Made by a program: the position numbers and the translations under genes. Below are positions 36,734 through 47,212 of a DNA stretch of 64,000 nt, piece after piece; the stretch's first letter is position 1, and every line of letters starts with the position of its first letter. The notes under the pieces are model-generated. The model was not told the DNA's origin. It did not search any database and worked only from the letters and a program-made list of their open reading frames with translations. Source of the DNA: Telmatactis stephensoni (lineage: Eukaryota > Cnidaria > Anthozoa > Actiniaria > Isophelliidae); contig JALIZF010001708.1 in the NCBI GenBank assembly GCA_029948255.1, positions 434,001 to 498,000 on the forward strand, in the 5' to 3' direction.

Positions 36734-37575
36734 AACATATTTTTGATACACTCATTTCGATAAAGTCAGTCACCCATAAAGCCTCAAAGGTGAGACTGAA
36801 AAGGATCTTGGCTGCATACACTTCATAGTTATATAATAATGAGTAATATTTTGTTTTGAAAGTTTATTTAATAACAACTAAGAAAGTATATTGTTCTGAT
36901 AACATTAATCTTTGTATTTGCTGAGCATTTCAATAGAGTGCAAACAATATAACCGTGAAACAGTAGTAATACTAAATAGTGCAATTTTATGCTAATTCTA
37001 TAGCACTATTTTATACTATTTAGTAAGTTGTATTTCATGGGTATATTATTTGCACTCTAATGTATGCCAGTTCTGAAATTGAACTTCATAAGAGAAATAC
37101 CTCCAAACATGATAAACCGAAATATATAACAACATGTTAACTTTAAACAACAAACATTTTGCTTGTGACCAAAAAGTGGAGTGTAATATTATACTAGTGA
37201 AATAATTTCTAGCAAAGTTTACCATTTTAGAGTGATTTCAATAAACCTGGGCACTATTAATTAGTTGTCAATGTTTATTAGATGCAAAGAAACAAAAGAA
37301 AACAATAGATTGAGTGTCTAATATTTTGTATTGGTGTAGTTAGCAATGCCCAGGTTTATTGAAATCACTCTAAGAAATAGAACTGCACTACCAAACCCTA
37401 GCATGAAAATCAAATAAAAATTGTTACTTGGCCTGGGGTTTGAATTTATAAAATAAGCCCAGCATTCTCTTGTGTGCTCGACTATTATATCTTATAAATA
37501 AAAGTTTACAATTTTGTAGCTATTTCACTGATATAAATTTGTACTCTGTATAAATGATGGTCATTAAATGTCAGC
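36734..37575. other. Harbinger interior spacer between convergent genes
   Basis: AT-rich sequence containing both genes' 3' ends and the 141-bp TA-flanked MITE. No other coding sequence was seen. Confidence 0.6.
37230..37370. mobile_element. 141-bp TA-flanked MITE inside the Harbinger element
   Basis: Inverted ends GAGTGATTTCAATAAACCTG are flanked by TA on both sides (37228-37229 and 37371-37372). TA duplication points to Tc1/mariner-type mobilisation. A half copy of the same MITE lies around 44350-44406 and 45544-45600. Being inside the Harbinger element, it inserted later. Confidence 0.85.
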
Positions 37576-38610
37576 TCAATAATATGAATAGTTAGTGTTC
37601 CCTTGGTTGTACGGATCAGGGTGGTTACTAGTAGATGGTACGTTGCTGGATGACATTGGCTGCAAAGAATGATATGATTGAGGAAACTGTGGCTGAGGTG
37701 GTTGCATATAAGGGTTAGTTGGTGGTGCCATGGTTAACATACTTCTCAAAAGTGAAAATCCTTCGTTGATAGATTTAGTTAAATTATCAAGGTTAGATGT
37801 AACTTTGTTCATATTTTCCATGTATTCACCATCCATTTTTTGCATGTGTTCCATCATTTTTTTCTTCAATTCCAAATCATCTTGTGCATATGTCAGAAGC
37901 TGGTTGTCCACTGATAGTTTACGTTTTAGTTTCTCTTGTTTATGGTTTTTAAGTTTTTCATTTAACAGTCCACGTCTCTCCTTGACTACTTGTGCTCTTG
38001 AACTATCACTGCTTGCGCTTACACTTGAAATTGAAGTTCGAGTATCATCGTCATCATCATCATCCTCATCCACACTACTTTCAACTGGGTCAGCATCTTC
38101 AGATAAAGAATCTAACAAATGGCTGTTATGGGAAATCTCATGGACATTGTCAATATCACTTGTTTCTAGTCCCTGTTCAATTTGCTTAGTAGCTGGTGAG
38201 CCTCCCCAGATGGCTTCACATTCCTCAAAATAAATTAGAACAACTCTGCCATGTCCACTTCTTTTACCTGAATCAATAGCTTTTCGGAATTGAGTTCTAA
38301 CATTCTTTAGTTTCCGAGATACTACATCCTTTGTGAATTCCTCTTTAATATGGGGATAATCTTTGCCCAGTGTTTTGGCCTCCTCGATGGGTGGTATTTG
38401 CTCAATCAAGAGATTTGCGATGTCAGAGTATTTACTATGAACTGATTCCCAATCTACGCTTTTTAACGTATTTGACACCTTGTACTCACGAGTCACTTGA
38501 AGTAAAAGGCTCACTTCGTCGTCTGTCCAAACAAAATTCTCTTTTTCTTTCTGATCTTTGGCTTTTTTTGCTCCACTTTTTGCACCTTCAGCACGTTTTC
38601 CGGCAGACAT
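37576..38610 (-). CDS. Harbinger Myb/SANT-like DNA-binding protein
   Basis: I prefer the Met at 38610 (MSAGKRAEG, 344 residues) over an upstream Met at 38643 whose extension is hydrophobic and unlike the family. A Lys-rich N-terminus is followed by a Myb/SANT-like domain (FVWTDDEVSLLLQV to ECEAIWGG, about residues 27-140) with the regularly spaced Trp residues. Next come an acidic run (DEDDDDDDD), a Ser-rich stretch, a coiled-coil-like Lys/Glu region and a Pro/Gln/Asn-rich tail. In known Harbinger elements this partner imports the transposase and binds subterminal sites. The ORF is uninterrupted. Confidence 0.88.
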   Translation of the reverse strand: MSAGKRAEGAKSGAKKAKDQKEKENFVWTDDEVSLLLQVTREYKVSNTLKSVDWESVHSKYSDIANLLIEQIPPIEEAKTLGKDYPHIKEEFTKDVVSRKLKNVRTQFRKAIDSGKRSGHGRVVLIYFEECEAIWGGSPATKQIEQGLETSDIDNVHEISHNSHLLDSLSEDADPVESSVDEDDDDDDDTRTSISSVSASSDSSRAQVVKERRGLLNEKLKNHKQEKLKRKLSVDNQLLTYAQDDLELKKKMMEHMQKMDGEYMENMNKVTSNLDNLTKSINEGFSLLRSMLTMAPPTNPYMQPPQPQFPQSYHSLQPMSSSNVPSTSNHPDPYNQGNTNYSYY

Positions 38611-38810
38611 GATTACAAACAAAATGGCTGACAATATGGTCACTGCGCATGTTCATTAGTGCCCAGGATCCATGAGGTCGTTTTCACAGCGTTTTCATCG
38701 TTTTCGTGTGGACAGGCAAAAACGATGTAAAAACGATCGTGTGGACGGAGAACTTTTTAGTCGTTTACATTTAGTCGTTTACAAAGCGTCTCCGTGTGGA
38801 CGAGGCCTGA

Positions 38811-39185
38811 CTACATCACAAAATCAAACAACTAGCTCTGGGTTTCCTGTCTCTTTCGTAAGATCGTCGTAAACGCCATATTTATCAAAAAATGTGCAAC
38901 ACAGTTCACGTACATGAAGAGATTTATATAAGAAGAGCAAAAATGGATAATGAAAAGACGATATTTCTTGGAGTGAATTATATTTCAGTCATTAAAATCG
39001 ACTAAAACTGACTAAGTAAGCCTCGAGTCAATTCCGGATGCCTGCCGAATATATCACTTCGTGTCAACTTCGGCAAACCCGAATTACACACACGTACGTG
39101 CACACGTATGCTTACACACTCGATGACAATTATGGTTACGGCTTGTAACCAAGCCTGTAACCACAAAAATACTAAGTCTAAGTAA
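38811..39185. other. Spacer without recognised features
   Basis: Short CpG-containing stretch near 39030-39110 (ACACACGTACGTGCACACGT). No gene was seen. Confidence 0.4.
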
Positions 39186-39890
39186 GTTAAACTGGTCTTC
39201 ACATTCGTGATCTGTAATAAGCGTGATTGATGCAAGATTTGTTAGATCTCCGTTTTATGCAGTTGTGAGCTTTTTGGGACATTTTTGTCCCATTTTTTGA
39301 ATGCATCCATTAACTTTTTAGTTGTGGCTTACTTGAATCACATTTCTTGATGTTGTGTTATATACCCAAAATGCTTGATCAGTTGGATATGGTTGCAAGA
39401 GCTTTTGCCAGTAAAACATGCTTTCGATTTTCAAAAGTACGTAGCCTAAAATGAAGTTAAATACCATTGGAAGGGAGTCAGACCAGAGTTGCTATGCATT
39501 TCTTCGCTCTGCCACATCTATTGGAAGATAAGTTGTGCTGTCGACAATATACCCAGAGAGATGTCAAAAACAAATATTTTACGGAATGCATAAACTAATA
39601 AAAATAAGGAATTTAAAAAAGTTCATCTTTGTGGACATCTCTCTGGTATAGAATGTAAATAGCACTTTTATGGGTATATTGTTTTCACTCACCTGTTGAG
39701 TTTTGTTATGTTCAGTTAACCTTTACTGACTTGGAATGTTTATTACCAAATAAATACAATTTAAGTTTAGCCTGAGAGTTATGTTTAGTTGACATGTTAC
39801 ATTGAGTGTTGAGATATTAACATGAACCAAAATTGGAGAAAAACAAGTGAAAAATATATTGTAGTTTAACTGTTTTTAGCTGAATTCTTC
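39186..39890 (+). repeat. Array unit fragment
   Basis: Collinear with array positions near 344-1110 and 19830-20600, including GTGATCTGTAATAAGC and AACATGAACCAAAA. It is most similar to the diverged copy D. It is truncated at both ends and no coding block survives. Confidence 0.75.
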
Positions 39891-39976
39891 ATTCGCAATC
39901 ATGTGATCAAAATTGGAGAAATCACTTACTGGCGGCCAAGTCGGAAAACATACAAAGCTTTCAAGATGGCCGCTTG

Positions 39977-40312
39977 TGGAGCAGTTTTCCTATCATATTT
40001 AATATGAGCTTTGCACTTGAAGTTATTTCATTCAATATGACATTATGTCATTTCAATACGACATTATGTCAATTCAACATGATATTATGCCATTTCAACA
40101 TGACTTTATGCATTTCTCCTATGCAATTTCAATACGATGTTATATCATTTCAACATGATATTATGCCATTTCAACATGACTTTATGCATTTCTTCTATGC
40201 AATTTCAATACGATGTTATGCCAATTCAATACGATGTTATGCAATTTCGACTTTCAATTTCAACATGATATTATGACATTTCAACATTCAATTTCAGCAT
40301 GACATCATTCGA
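39977..40312. repeat. Left minisatellite arm
   Basis: Tandem CATTTCAACATGA / ATTATGC words of roughly 24-26 bp, inverted relative to the right arm at 42478-42951. Confidence 0.85.
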
Positions 40313-40461
40313 ACCGATGTTTGTTATATGTCGGGTCTATTTTCCGGGCTTCCTGTTTCTGTTCCATAGGAATCCCAATAAGCTCGAGTATTAACGCATG
40401 CGCTGTAGTAGACCATGAGGAACGGAGGCTCACCTGGGCACGAGTTGATTGTTTTGACAAA

Positions 40462-41360
40462 ATGGACATGGATGATCAAAAGTGTGCACTTCTACTAATC
40501 AATGAAGCAGTAAACATTCTATCACCTACATCATCATCAACACCAACTTCTTCGTCGACATGTTTTATCTGCTCCAGCTTCCCCTTCGTCAACATCGACA
40601 CATGTTTTATCAAGTCCAGCTTCATCAACACCTACACCCAAACGACCTGAAATAGCCAAACTACTTCCATACTTTAATAGAGGATCAACCAAATCACCAA
40701 CAGCATCAAGTCGCTGGAGACCATACAAAGTAAAACCTAAAGAAACTTGGACGCATAATTTCTGTGTTCTTCCAGAAAAAGAAGTGGAAACTGCACCAAC
40801 TAAAGACCAGCGACAGCTTTTAAGAGATGCTGGCTTAACGGATAAGAAGTTGGTGTTTGACAAAAATGGAGCATGAGACAATGTAAAAAAAGTGTTTTGG
40901 AGAGCAAATTCCCACAAATGTCTTGAAATACTTCGTTCTAGTGGGTCACGAAGAGCACTTGATATTATTCCTATACCATCTTTGGGTTATAGTGTACCAT
41001 ACCTGAAAGAGTGCCTCGGACAAGCTATAGGCTATGTAAGACCTTTTCAAAAGAGTATTGATGTTACTCCTGTTGCTAAGGTTAGTCTGATACTTGTTAC
41101 ATGTGTTTTGGATGGTATCTGATTCATGTATTTAAGAGAAGAATCTATCTTTGACTCTAAAATAAGGCATTATTTGATCTAGCCTATAGAATCAGTTGGC
41201 CTCAGTCATGCCCCTACAGTTGAATGTGTGAACTGTGGAGAGAAAGTTGCATTATCTTTATTGCGCAATCACGAACTGGGCTGTAATGGAGGAAGTAGCA
41301 AAGACAAAAGTATTAAAGTTAAAGAGGAGATTCCTAAAGCTGTAACAACTTTGAAGGTAA
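40462..41360 (+). pseudogene. G2E3-like transposon protein with UBZ-type zinc finger, broken
   Basis: Starts ATG in AAAATGG context (MDMDDQKCALLLINEAV). A Ser/Thr/Pro-rich linker follows with a 2-bp loss near 40558, then KRPEIAKLLPYFNRGS, SSRWRPYKVKPKETWTHNF, an in-frame TGA at 40874-40876, and LGYSVPYLKECLGQAIGYVRP. A splice donor lies after 41079 and the acceptor TCTAG at 41177-41181. The second exon holds ECVNCGEKVALSLLRNHELGC, a C2HC UBZ-like finger. The layout matches proteins usually annotated G2/M-phase-specific E3 ligase-like in fish and cnidarian genomes; the HECT part expected downstream is missing. Confidence 0.6.
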
Positions 41361-41671
41361 TAAAAGTTTTTCTGTTGAGGGGGCAACTTGTTCACCTATC
41401 ATCTGTAAGTCCAGTTGGGCTTGGTAAACTCACAGGACTTTGACATTTTTCAGATTGTCAATTTCCCCACCACCAGGTCTCCCTTTAAGAGTCAAAGTTC
41501 CCCCTTGTCTTCTCTTAAAGATGTCAAAAACCCTACCCTGGTAGAAAGTCAAACCCCAGTGGGTTCCCCCTTCCCCACCCTAGAGCTAAAGATTGATAGA
41601 CACTGCATAATATTAAAAGGGTTTGACAGCACTTATTTAAGCTCGTGTCCAATTATCTATAAAATCCCCTA
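41361..41671. other. Interior of the minisatellite-ended element
   Basis: Non-coding sequence between the two convergent broken genes, with CCCTT/AAGTC words around 41440-41580 that look like an old insertion. Nothing firm. Confidence 0.3.
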
Positions 41672-42345
41672 CCGTATTAGCTTGTGGTTTGTATCAATGT
41701 GCCATAGAGCGTTGGGGCCACTGACTTGATACCTTCGTCTATGGATTACTTGAAGTTGCAACAATCACATTATCACTCCCTCTACATCAACTCTTCTCAA
41801 AGATTCTAAAACTCGGCGTTCTGGAACTCGGATGCCCTTTGATTGCAATATACCCACTACCACTCTATTACCACTTTGGCAAAAATCTTTTTTGATCTCA
41901 CGAATTGTTTCATCTAAGTCTTGGTCTGAAATAGTGCTGAATGTTTGTGACATAAGCACGTTGAATTCTTTCAATCTTCTCCTGATGGTTACTTCACTTA
42001 CTCCTAGCATTGCTCCAATTTCCGAAGCCTTGAAACCAACATCAATAAGGTAAGTTAACTGTTCTTTTGTTATATTGAATCACCTGTAAACACCTTCTCT
42101 GGCTGGTAATCATCTTCCATGTGATGTCCATCATTTATAATTTTGTACATTAAAGACTTGGCTTCAGACAGTTTAGAAAATAGCATGGGATTGATTTCCA
42201 TAACTTGAAGACATAGTGCTGCAATTTGTTCCACTCTCTCAAGTTTCATAAACACGTAGCCTAATTCATCTGCATTTATTTTAAGTGAGACTTCGGAAAG
42301 CATTGACTTTAAAAGCTCTTTAACATTTCCTTCAAAGGCCGCCAT
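41672..42345 (-). pseudogene. rve-type integrase-like transposase, broken
   Basis: Begins at ATG 42345 (MAAFEGNVKELLKSML). After a frame change near 42065 come NITKEQLTYLIDVGF and a helix-turn-helix, GAMLGVSEVTIRRRLKEFN. Next are ISDQDLDETIREIKKDF, SGNRVVVGILQSKGIRVPE and LESLRRVD. A TGA near 41765 interrupts it, then the frame yields RRRYQVSGPNALWHIDTNHKLIR, which contains the first catalytic Asp of the integrase core (HIDTNHK). Everything beyond, including the other two acidic residues, is missing. The family is a DDE integrase found in animal DNA transposons. Confidence 0.7.
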
Positions 42346-42477
42346 GTTTTCTGGCCGTGCACGTGTGATCCTGGGTTCCAGTAAACCAGATCAGTGATGG
42401 GTGATCAGTTAATGCTCGTGTCAATCGATATTTGATAGTTGAAGTCTGATGTGCCTTTCGGTTGATGTGCCAACATG

Positions 42478-42951
42478 CTGAAATTGAATGTTGAAATGTC
42501 ATAATGTCATGTTGAAATTGAAAGTCGAAATTGCATAACATTGTATTGAAATGGCATAACGTTGTATTGAAATTGCATAGAAGAAAAGCACAAAGCCATA
42601 TTGAAATGGCATAATATCATGTTGAAATGACATATTATCGTATTGAAATTGCATAGAAGGGATGCATAAAGTCATGTTGAAATGGCATAATCTCATGTTG
42701 AAATGACATAACATCGTATTGAAATTGCATAGAAGAAATGCATAAAGCCATGTTGAAATGGCATAATATCATGTCACTGAAATGACATAACATCGTATTG
42801 AAATTGCATAGAAGAAATGCATAGTCATGTTGAAATGGCATAATATCATGTTGAAATGACATAATGTCGTATTGAAATGGCATAATGTCATATTGAATGA
42901 AATAATTTCAAGTGCAAAGCTCATATTAAATATGATAGGAAAACTACTCCA
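42478..42951. repeat. Right minisatellite arm
   Basis: Complementary counterpart of the left arm: tandem GTTGAAATGRCATAA words ending in TATGATAGGAAAACTACTCCA. Confidence 0.85.
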
Positions 42952-42954
42952 TAG

Positions 42955-44086
42955 CCACTCTGCCTCCTGATTTGAGTGGAAATATAGAGTTTGATGCTTA
43001 CTGTCAAACTTTAGACAGTGCTATGAAGGCTCGCTATCGTGATAAAGCTCTTGCTTGTGGTTTTGACCCCTACAAGTTAAAAAAAAAGTGATTATTCGGA
43101 GGATTTAAGCCTTCTTCCAGCCGTACAATATCCAGATATTGTAAACTATTTGGTTTTACAAACATCGTGGACAACCATGAAAGAAATGAAGGCATTCAAA
43201 GCTATGGATGTGTACAACTTTTTCTGTTTCTGGTTGGGTCAATACTCTTCAAATAAAGCAAGTCACTAGTGGTAACAGAGTCATTGTTTATGCTAGGGTA
43301 AGTTCATAAAAAGTTCAATAAATATCAGCTTTGTAATTCACGTAGCGGCCTTTGAGTTGAGTTGAACTTTCTGTATTAGAAGAACTGAATGTTTGAATTC
43401 CTTTCTAAAGATATTTTCTTCACAACAGGTCAATCATTCTCAGAGATGGCTGAAAGTGGGCTACATATAAATGAAAGTTGGCCATACCTAGGAGCATCTC
43501 CAGACAGCATGGTAGAGTGCAAATGTTGTGGCAGGGAGTTTTGGAAATCAAATGCCCTTATAAGCACAGAGATAACTGCATGGCAGACGCTTTCATGCTG
43601 GACAAAACATTTTGCTTATGCCGGAATAATTATAAATTAACTTTAAAAAGAGATCATAAATACTTTTCCCAAGTTCAAGCTCAACTGTTCATATGCGATG
43701 TGGATTATTGTAATTTTGTTGTGTGGACCCTAAATGACATCCACGTTGAAGGGATTCTTCCAAATGATGAGTTCTGGATTGAAGCAATCTCAAAGGCATC
43801 ATTGTTTTTTATTAATGGAGTTCTGGCAGAACGTATGGTGAAATTGTTTACCAGTTCACATTCTGTGTCGTAACTGGCTGTTGCACCAATAGCTCCACAC
43901 AGCACTGACAGAGAGGAGGATGAGGAGGAAGGGCCATGGTGTATCTGTCAAACAGATATTGAAGATTCCATGCTCATTGGTTGTGACAACACAGATTGCC
44001 AAATCCTATGGTACCATATGTCTTGTTTAAATTTAACAGTCGAGCCTGATGGAGAGTGGTATTGTCCAAGCTGTCAAAAGGGATAA
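42955..44086 (+). pseudogene. YqaJ-type nuclease with PHD finger, broken transposon gene
   Basis: First block 42960-43297: PPDLSGNIEFDAYCQTLDSA, then after an extra A in a 9-A run (43078-43088) LLPAVQYPDIVNYLVLQTSW, and after another frameshift VSGWVNTLQIK, ending at a GTAAGT donor. A later block begins with NHSQR after an AACAG acceptor. It continues NESWPYLGASPDSMVECKCCG and, in another frame, VLEIKCPYKHRD, which carries the E-x-K core of YqaJ/lambda-exonuclease folds. The end is a PHD finger, PWCICQ, CDN, WYHMSC, WYCPSCQKG, stop TAA 44084-44086. The SWIM zinc region usually between the blocks is deleted. Confidence 0.75.
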
Positions 44087-44408
44087 CTGGTAAAGCATAA
44101 CTTATGAACATTACATTGTAATATAAAGCATTTGCCATACATTTGTTGAGTGTAGAGTAAAGACACTAAATCTGTGTGAAAAAATCTATTAGGAAAAGTG
44201 TATGGCCCAATAGCTTTAGTGACCTTACTCTAAATGAATACATGTATAGTCAATCTTAAAATTCAACAGTTTATTCTAGTCATGTGACTACATTCACATG
44301 TATTATTTGAAACAAAAATATAACTATATAAATATTCTTAAATATTGTAATGCCTTATTCAATAAATCTTAATTAGATGCAAAGGAACAAAAAGACACAA
44401 TACATTTA

Positions 44409-45541
44409 GAGTGATTTTCTTTTGACCTTGAAAGAAAAATGACTATTTAGTTTGTAGTAGTTGATAAGAAACAAATAAAAGGCACCTGACAGGTGCATGT
44501 ATCTACTGCAAAAGTGTTATAGAAATATGTTTGACAAATAATGTGAAATGCATTGAAAAGAAAAACACGAAGAATGATGAGGAATTTTATGGAGTTGGAC
44601 AGGGCAGTTTGTTATTACCTCGACTCACATGTCTTTCGGAAATTAAACGTTCGGAATAACTTGGTAAGTGATATTTTTAACAATGTTTTTACGTCCATCC
44701 ATAGAGACAACTTTCATCTGACAGTGTCATAGGTTTGTAAAAGGAATTGCTATAGTGTTTGTTTGGCCTTGCAATCAAGATCCACGTTTGAGCTCTTCGC
44801 ACATACTAAAGGCCATTACATTTCCTTAATAGGAGCTGAAATATTATACAATGAAGTGAGTTATTTGATAGTTTACATGCAATCATTGTAAACTTAGTTA
44901 CTGTTGCTAAAAGATAGTCAGAACATTTGCGAAAGGCTCAAACGGCAAGATCGAGACGAACACTTCAATATTGTATTACTTACTGCCGCTCAAAAACGAC
45001 CTCAAAATTGAATAATGATTTAATAATTCTCCATAAGAATAAACCTGACACATTCTATTAAAGCTGAACCTTATCAATGGGCATAAAAACATTGTTAAAA
45101 ACATCACTTACCACTGAGATTTTCAGTGACTTGAATTCCTGTCAAACTTGTCAACAGTCTAGTCGTCAGTCACATGGAACTTCGTGCTTGTCAGTTACCT
45201 GTCCGTGATTCCGAAAGACATTTGGTCGTCGATTCGTATGTCATTTCGCCTTTACTTGTTTGTTGCCGTGTATTTTCCGAAAATATTCCGACTTTTCTAT
45301 TGTTAACATTTTCTATTGTTAACAAGCATAGAACTTCGTGTCAGAACTCATACATGTTCTGGTGAATACCAATATACCGTGATCTCATAATTTGAGTGAA
45401 GCATAAAGTATATCCATTTTCAACACGATGACATAGTATCTACTGCATTCTGCAGTAGATACAAAAACAATGGCTTTAGAGTCTACTAATAAACAGTACT
45501 ATTAGTTTGTCTATTCCTTCATGGTCAAATGAAAACCACTC
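44409..45541. mobile_element. 1.1-kb TA-flanked MITE
   Basis: Inverted ends GAGTGATTTTCTTTTGACC and its near complement are flanked by TA (44407-44408, 45542-45543). Internal inverted pairs continue (GTAAGTGATATTTTTAACAA near 44664 and complement near 45110). No transposase. It sits inside an older copy of the 141-bp MITE seen at 37230: the halves are at 44350-44406 and 45544-45600. Confidence 0.8.
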
Positions 45542-45937
45542 TAGCATCTAATAATTTTAATTTGCTTAATAAGCAGTGCCCAAGTTTATTAAAATCATGC
45601 TAAACTTTTCTACTTGAATAAGACTTTAGGTTTCAGATCTCTGTTTTTACTTAAAGTGCTACTACGATGAAATTTGTTGCTATTTTGAAGATATTTTTAG
45701 GTATCAACTAGTCATTTGAACAATAAATTTTAAATTTAAAGTGTCTTTGATTTGTTAAAATTAAAAAGGAAGGAAAGAAAGGGAGCTAAAAACAGCCAAA
45801 AATGCAGTCGCCATTACGAAATAGTGTTCTACACGAGCCCGCAATTCACCGCTGGACATTGAGATTGTGACGTCAGTTTCTCAACAACACAGCGAAGTTG
45901 GCTTTCATTGTTTTACACTGTTACAAGTACCAAAGTT

Positions 45938-46515
45938 ATGGACCTGAATGAGCCTTTAAATGAAGAAATCTGGAAGCATAGCTTCTCTGAGATATCAGAT
46001 GAGTGTTCAGAAGAAAGTTTCACGTCACACGACGAAACTGTGGAGCCATTGGCGAACAAAGAGGAGGCAGCACGTTATGCTGTCCTGAAAGAAAAGGAAG
46101 AGGAAGAAGAGCAAAACCTTTTAGCTCGCTTTTCTAGTGAAGTAGAACTAAGAGAATGGTAAGGATTTATGTTAATGCCACAAGTTGAATTATTCTAAAG
46201 CACTGTACATGTAGCTTTATAAGCATTTGTGCATGAAGCTTCCGAGGTATTCGAGGCCGGGGTGATAAGCTTGTTCTAGTAAAGTTTGCAGTAGATTACT
46301 TTATTAACTTATTTTACAGTGTAACCAATCTCAATAGCATAGTCTTCATGAAATAAGAAGTACTATTTTAAAATTCTTTTCTTTTAAAATACTGTTTCTC
46401 TTGTTGTAGGTGTAAGTGTGGACACTGCGACTTGAAATACATTGTAAAACCTGAGGAATGGTGATGTTGCTTCAAGTTTGATCGATGCATCAAGAAAATG
46501 GAGGCAATCGAATGT
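45938..46515 (+). pseudogene. P2X7-tail-like zinc domain gene, broken
   Basis: Exon 1 (45938-46158) starts MDLNEPLNEEIWKHSF, is acidic, and ends KEEEEEQNLLARF...REW with the donor GTAAGG at 46159. Exon 2 begins at 46410 after TTGTAG. The join restores a Trp codon followed by CKCGHC, the start of the Cys-rich domain shared with the P2X7 receptor C-terminus and with many cnidarian transposon-linked proteins. A TGA at 46462-46464 cuts it before the CC motif, whose continuation (CCFKFDRCIKKMEAIECEG) is readable. It is a dead or dying copy. Confidence 0.65.
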
Positions 46516-46585
46516 GAGGGACAGTATCAACAAACATTTTCATGAAAGAAAAAGAATTACTTGTTCTAAAAGGGCACCAAAAAGT

Positions 46586-46870
46586 TTATAATTTATTATC
46601 GATAATCAAATAATTGAGCAAAAAATTTTCGTCTAGACACTTCGTTTCAACTTCGGAAATTTCCAAATTACACACCCACACGCATACCCAATGACATAGT
46701 GCGTTACTGGCTAACAACAAAATTGTGGAAACTGAGTTCAAGACCAACACAATTTCCCTGTAGAGTCTAATGGTGCACAACCGTTTACAGAATACCTCCA
46801 AGAAATCATGGACAACCAGACGAGCATCTTCAAGTTGAAAAAATTTCATTTGGCTTTGCACCACAGTAGA
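46586..46870. other. Sequence left of the 97-bp repeat, coding status unclear
   Basis: A minus-strand open frame of about 100 codons covers this stretch and enters the tandem repeat. Its peptide shows no known motif, so I do not call it a gene. Confidence 0.25.
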
Positions 46871-47212
46871 AAGCACCTTTAATTTTGTGTCTTCATCCTT
46901 TTCAAAAGTCCAACGCATTTCAATGTACCCATGAGGCAATGCACACACTATGGGACTACAGACTGCTGTAGCAATGGCTTTTCGTGTCTTTGCCTATTTC
47001 AAAAGTCCAAAGCATTTCAATGTACCCACGAGGCAATGCACGCACTATGGGACTACAGATTGAGGCAGCAAACACCTTTTATGTCTTCGTTGTTTTCAAA
47101 AGTCCAACCCATTTCAATTTTCCCATAAGGCAATGCAAGAACTACGGGACTACGGACAGTGGTAGCAAACGCCTTTCATGTCTTTGTCGTTTTCAAAAGT
47201 CCAACGCATTTG
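46870..47212. repeat. 97-bp tandem repeat, about 3.5 copies
   Basis: TTCAAAAGTCCAA recurs at 46901, 46998, 47095 and 47192, a constant 97-bp step. Units share GGCAATGCAMRMACTAYGGGACTAC and differ at scattered sites. Confidence 0.9.

Larger units (their letters stand above)
35202..38807. mobile_element. PIF/Harbinger DNA transposon, structurally complete
   Basis: Terminal inverted repeats start GGCCTCGTCCACACG; the second copy ends at 38807 in complement. TGA is duplicated at 35199-35201 and 38808-38810, the 3-bp duplication expected for the superfamily (usually TWA). Subterminal regions repeat GTCCACACG and CGTTTAC words (35202-35430 and 38680-38807), likely transposase or Myb-protein binding sites. 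It holds the two standard genes, transposase on + and Myb/SANT-like on -, convergently arranged, plus a 141-bp nested MITE at 37230-37370. Confidence 0.93.
39977..42951. mobile_element. DNA element with minisatellite inverted ends and two convergent genes
   Basis: The ends are inverted repeats beginning TGGAGCAGTTTTCCTATCAT, extended by 330-470 bp arms made of about 24-bp units such as CATTTCAACATGATATTATG. Left arm runs to about 40312, right arm from about 42478. A + strand UBZ-finger gene starts just inside the left arm, and a - strand integrase-like gene just inside the right arm; they converge near 41500. Both are broken. A target duplication could not be settled. Confidence 0.8.

Noticed and set aside
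39974..40276. ORF with repeated CHFNM units
   Set aside because: Translation of the minisatellite arm, also seen inverted at 42499-42883.
40537..40917. Minus-strand ORF opposite the UBZ/G2E3-like gene
   Set aside because: Shadow of the + strand frame, which has the recognisable motifs.
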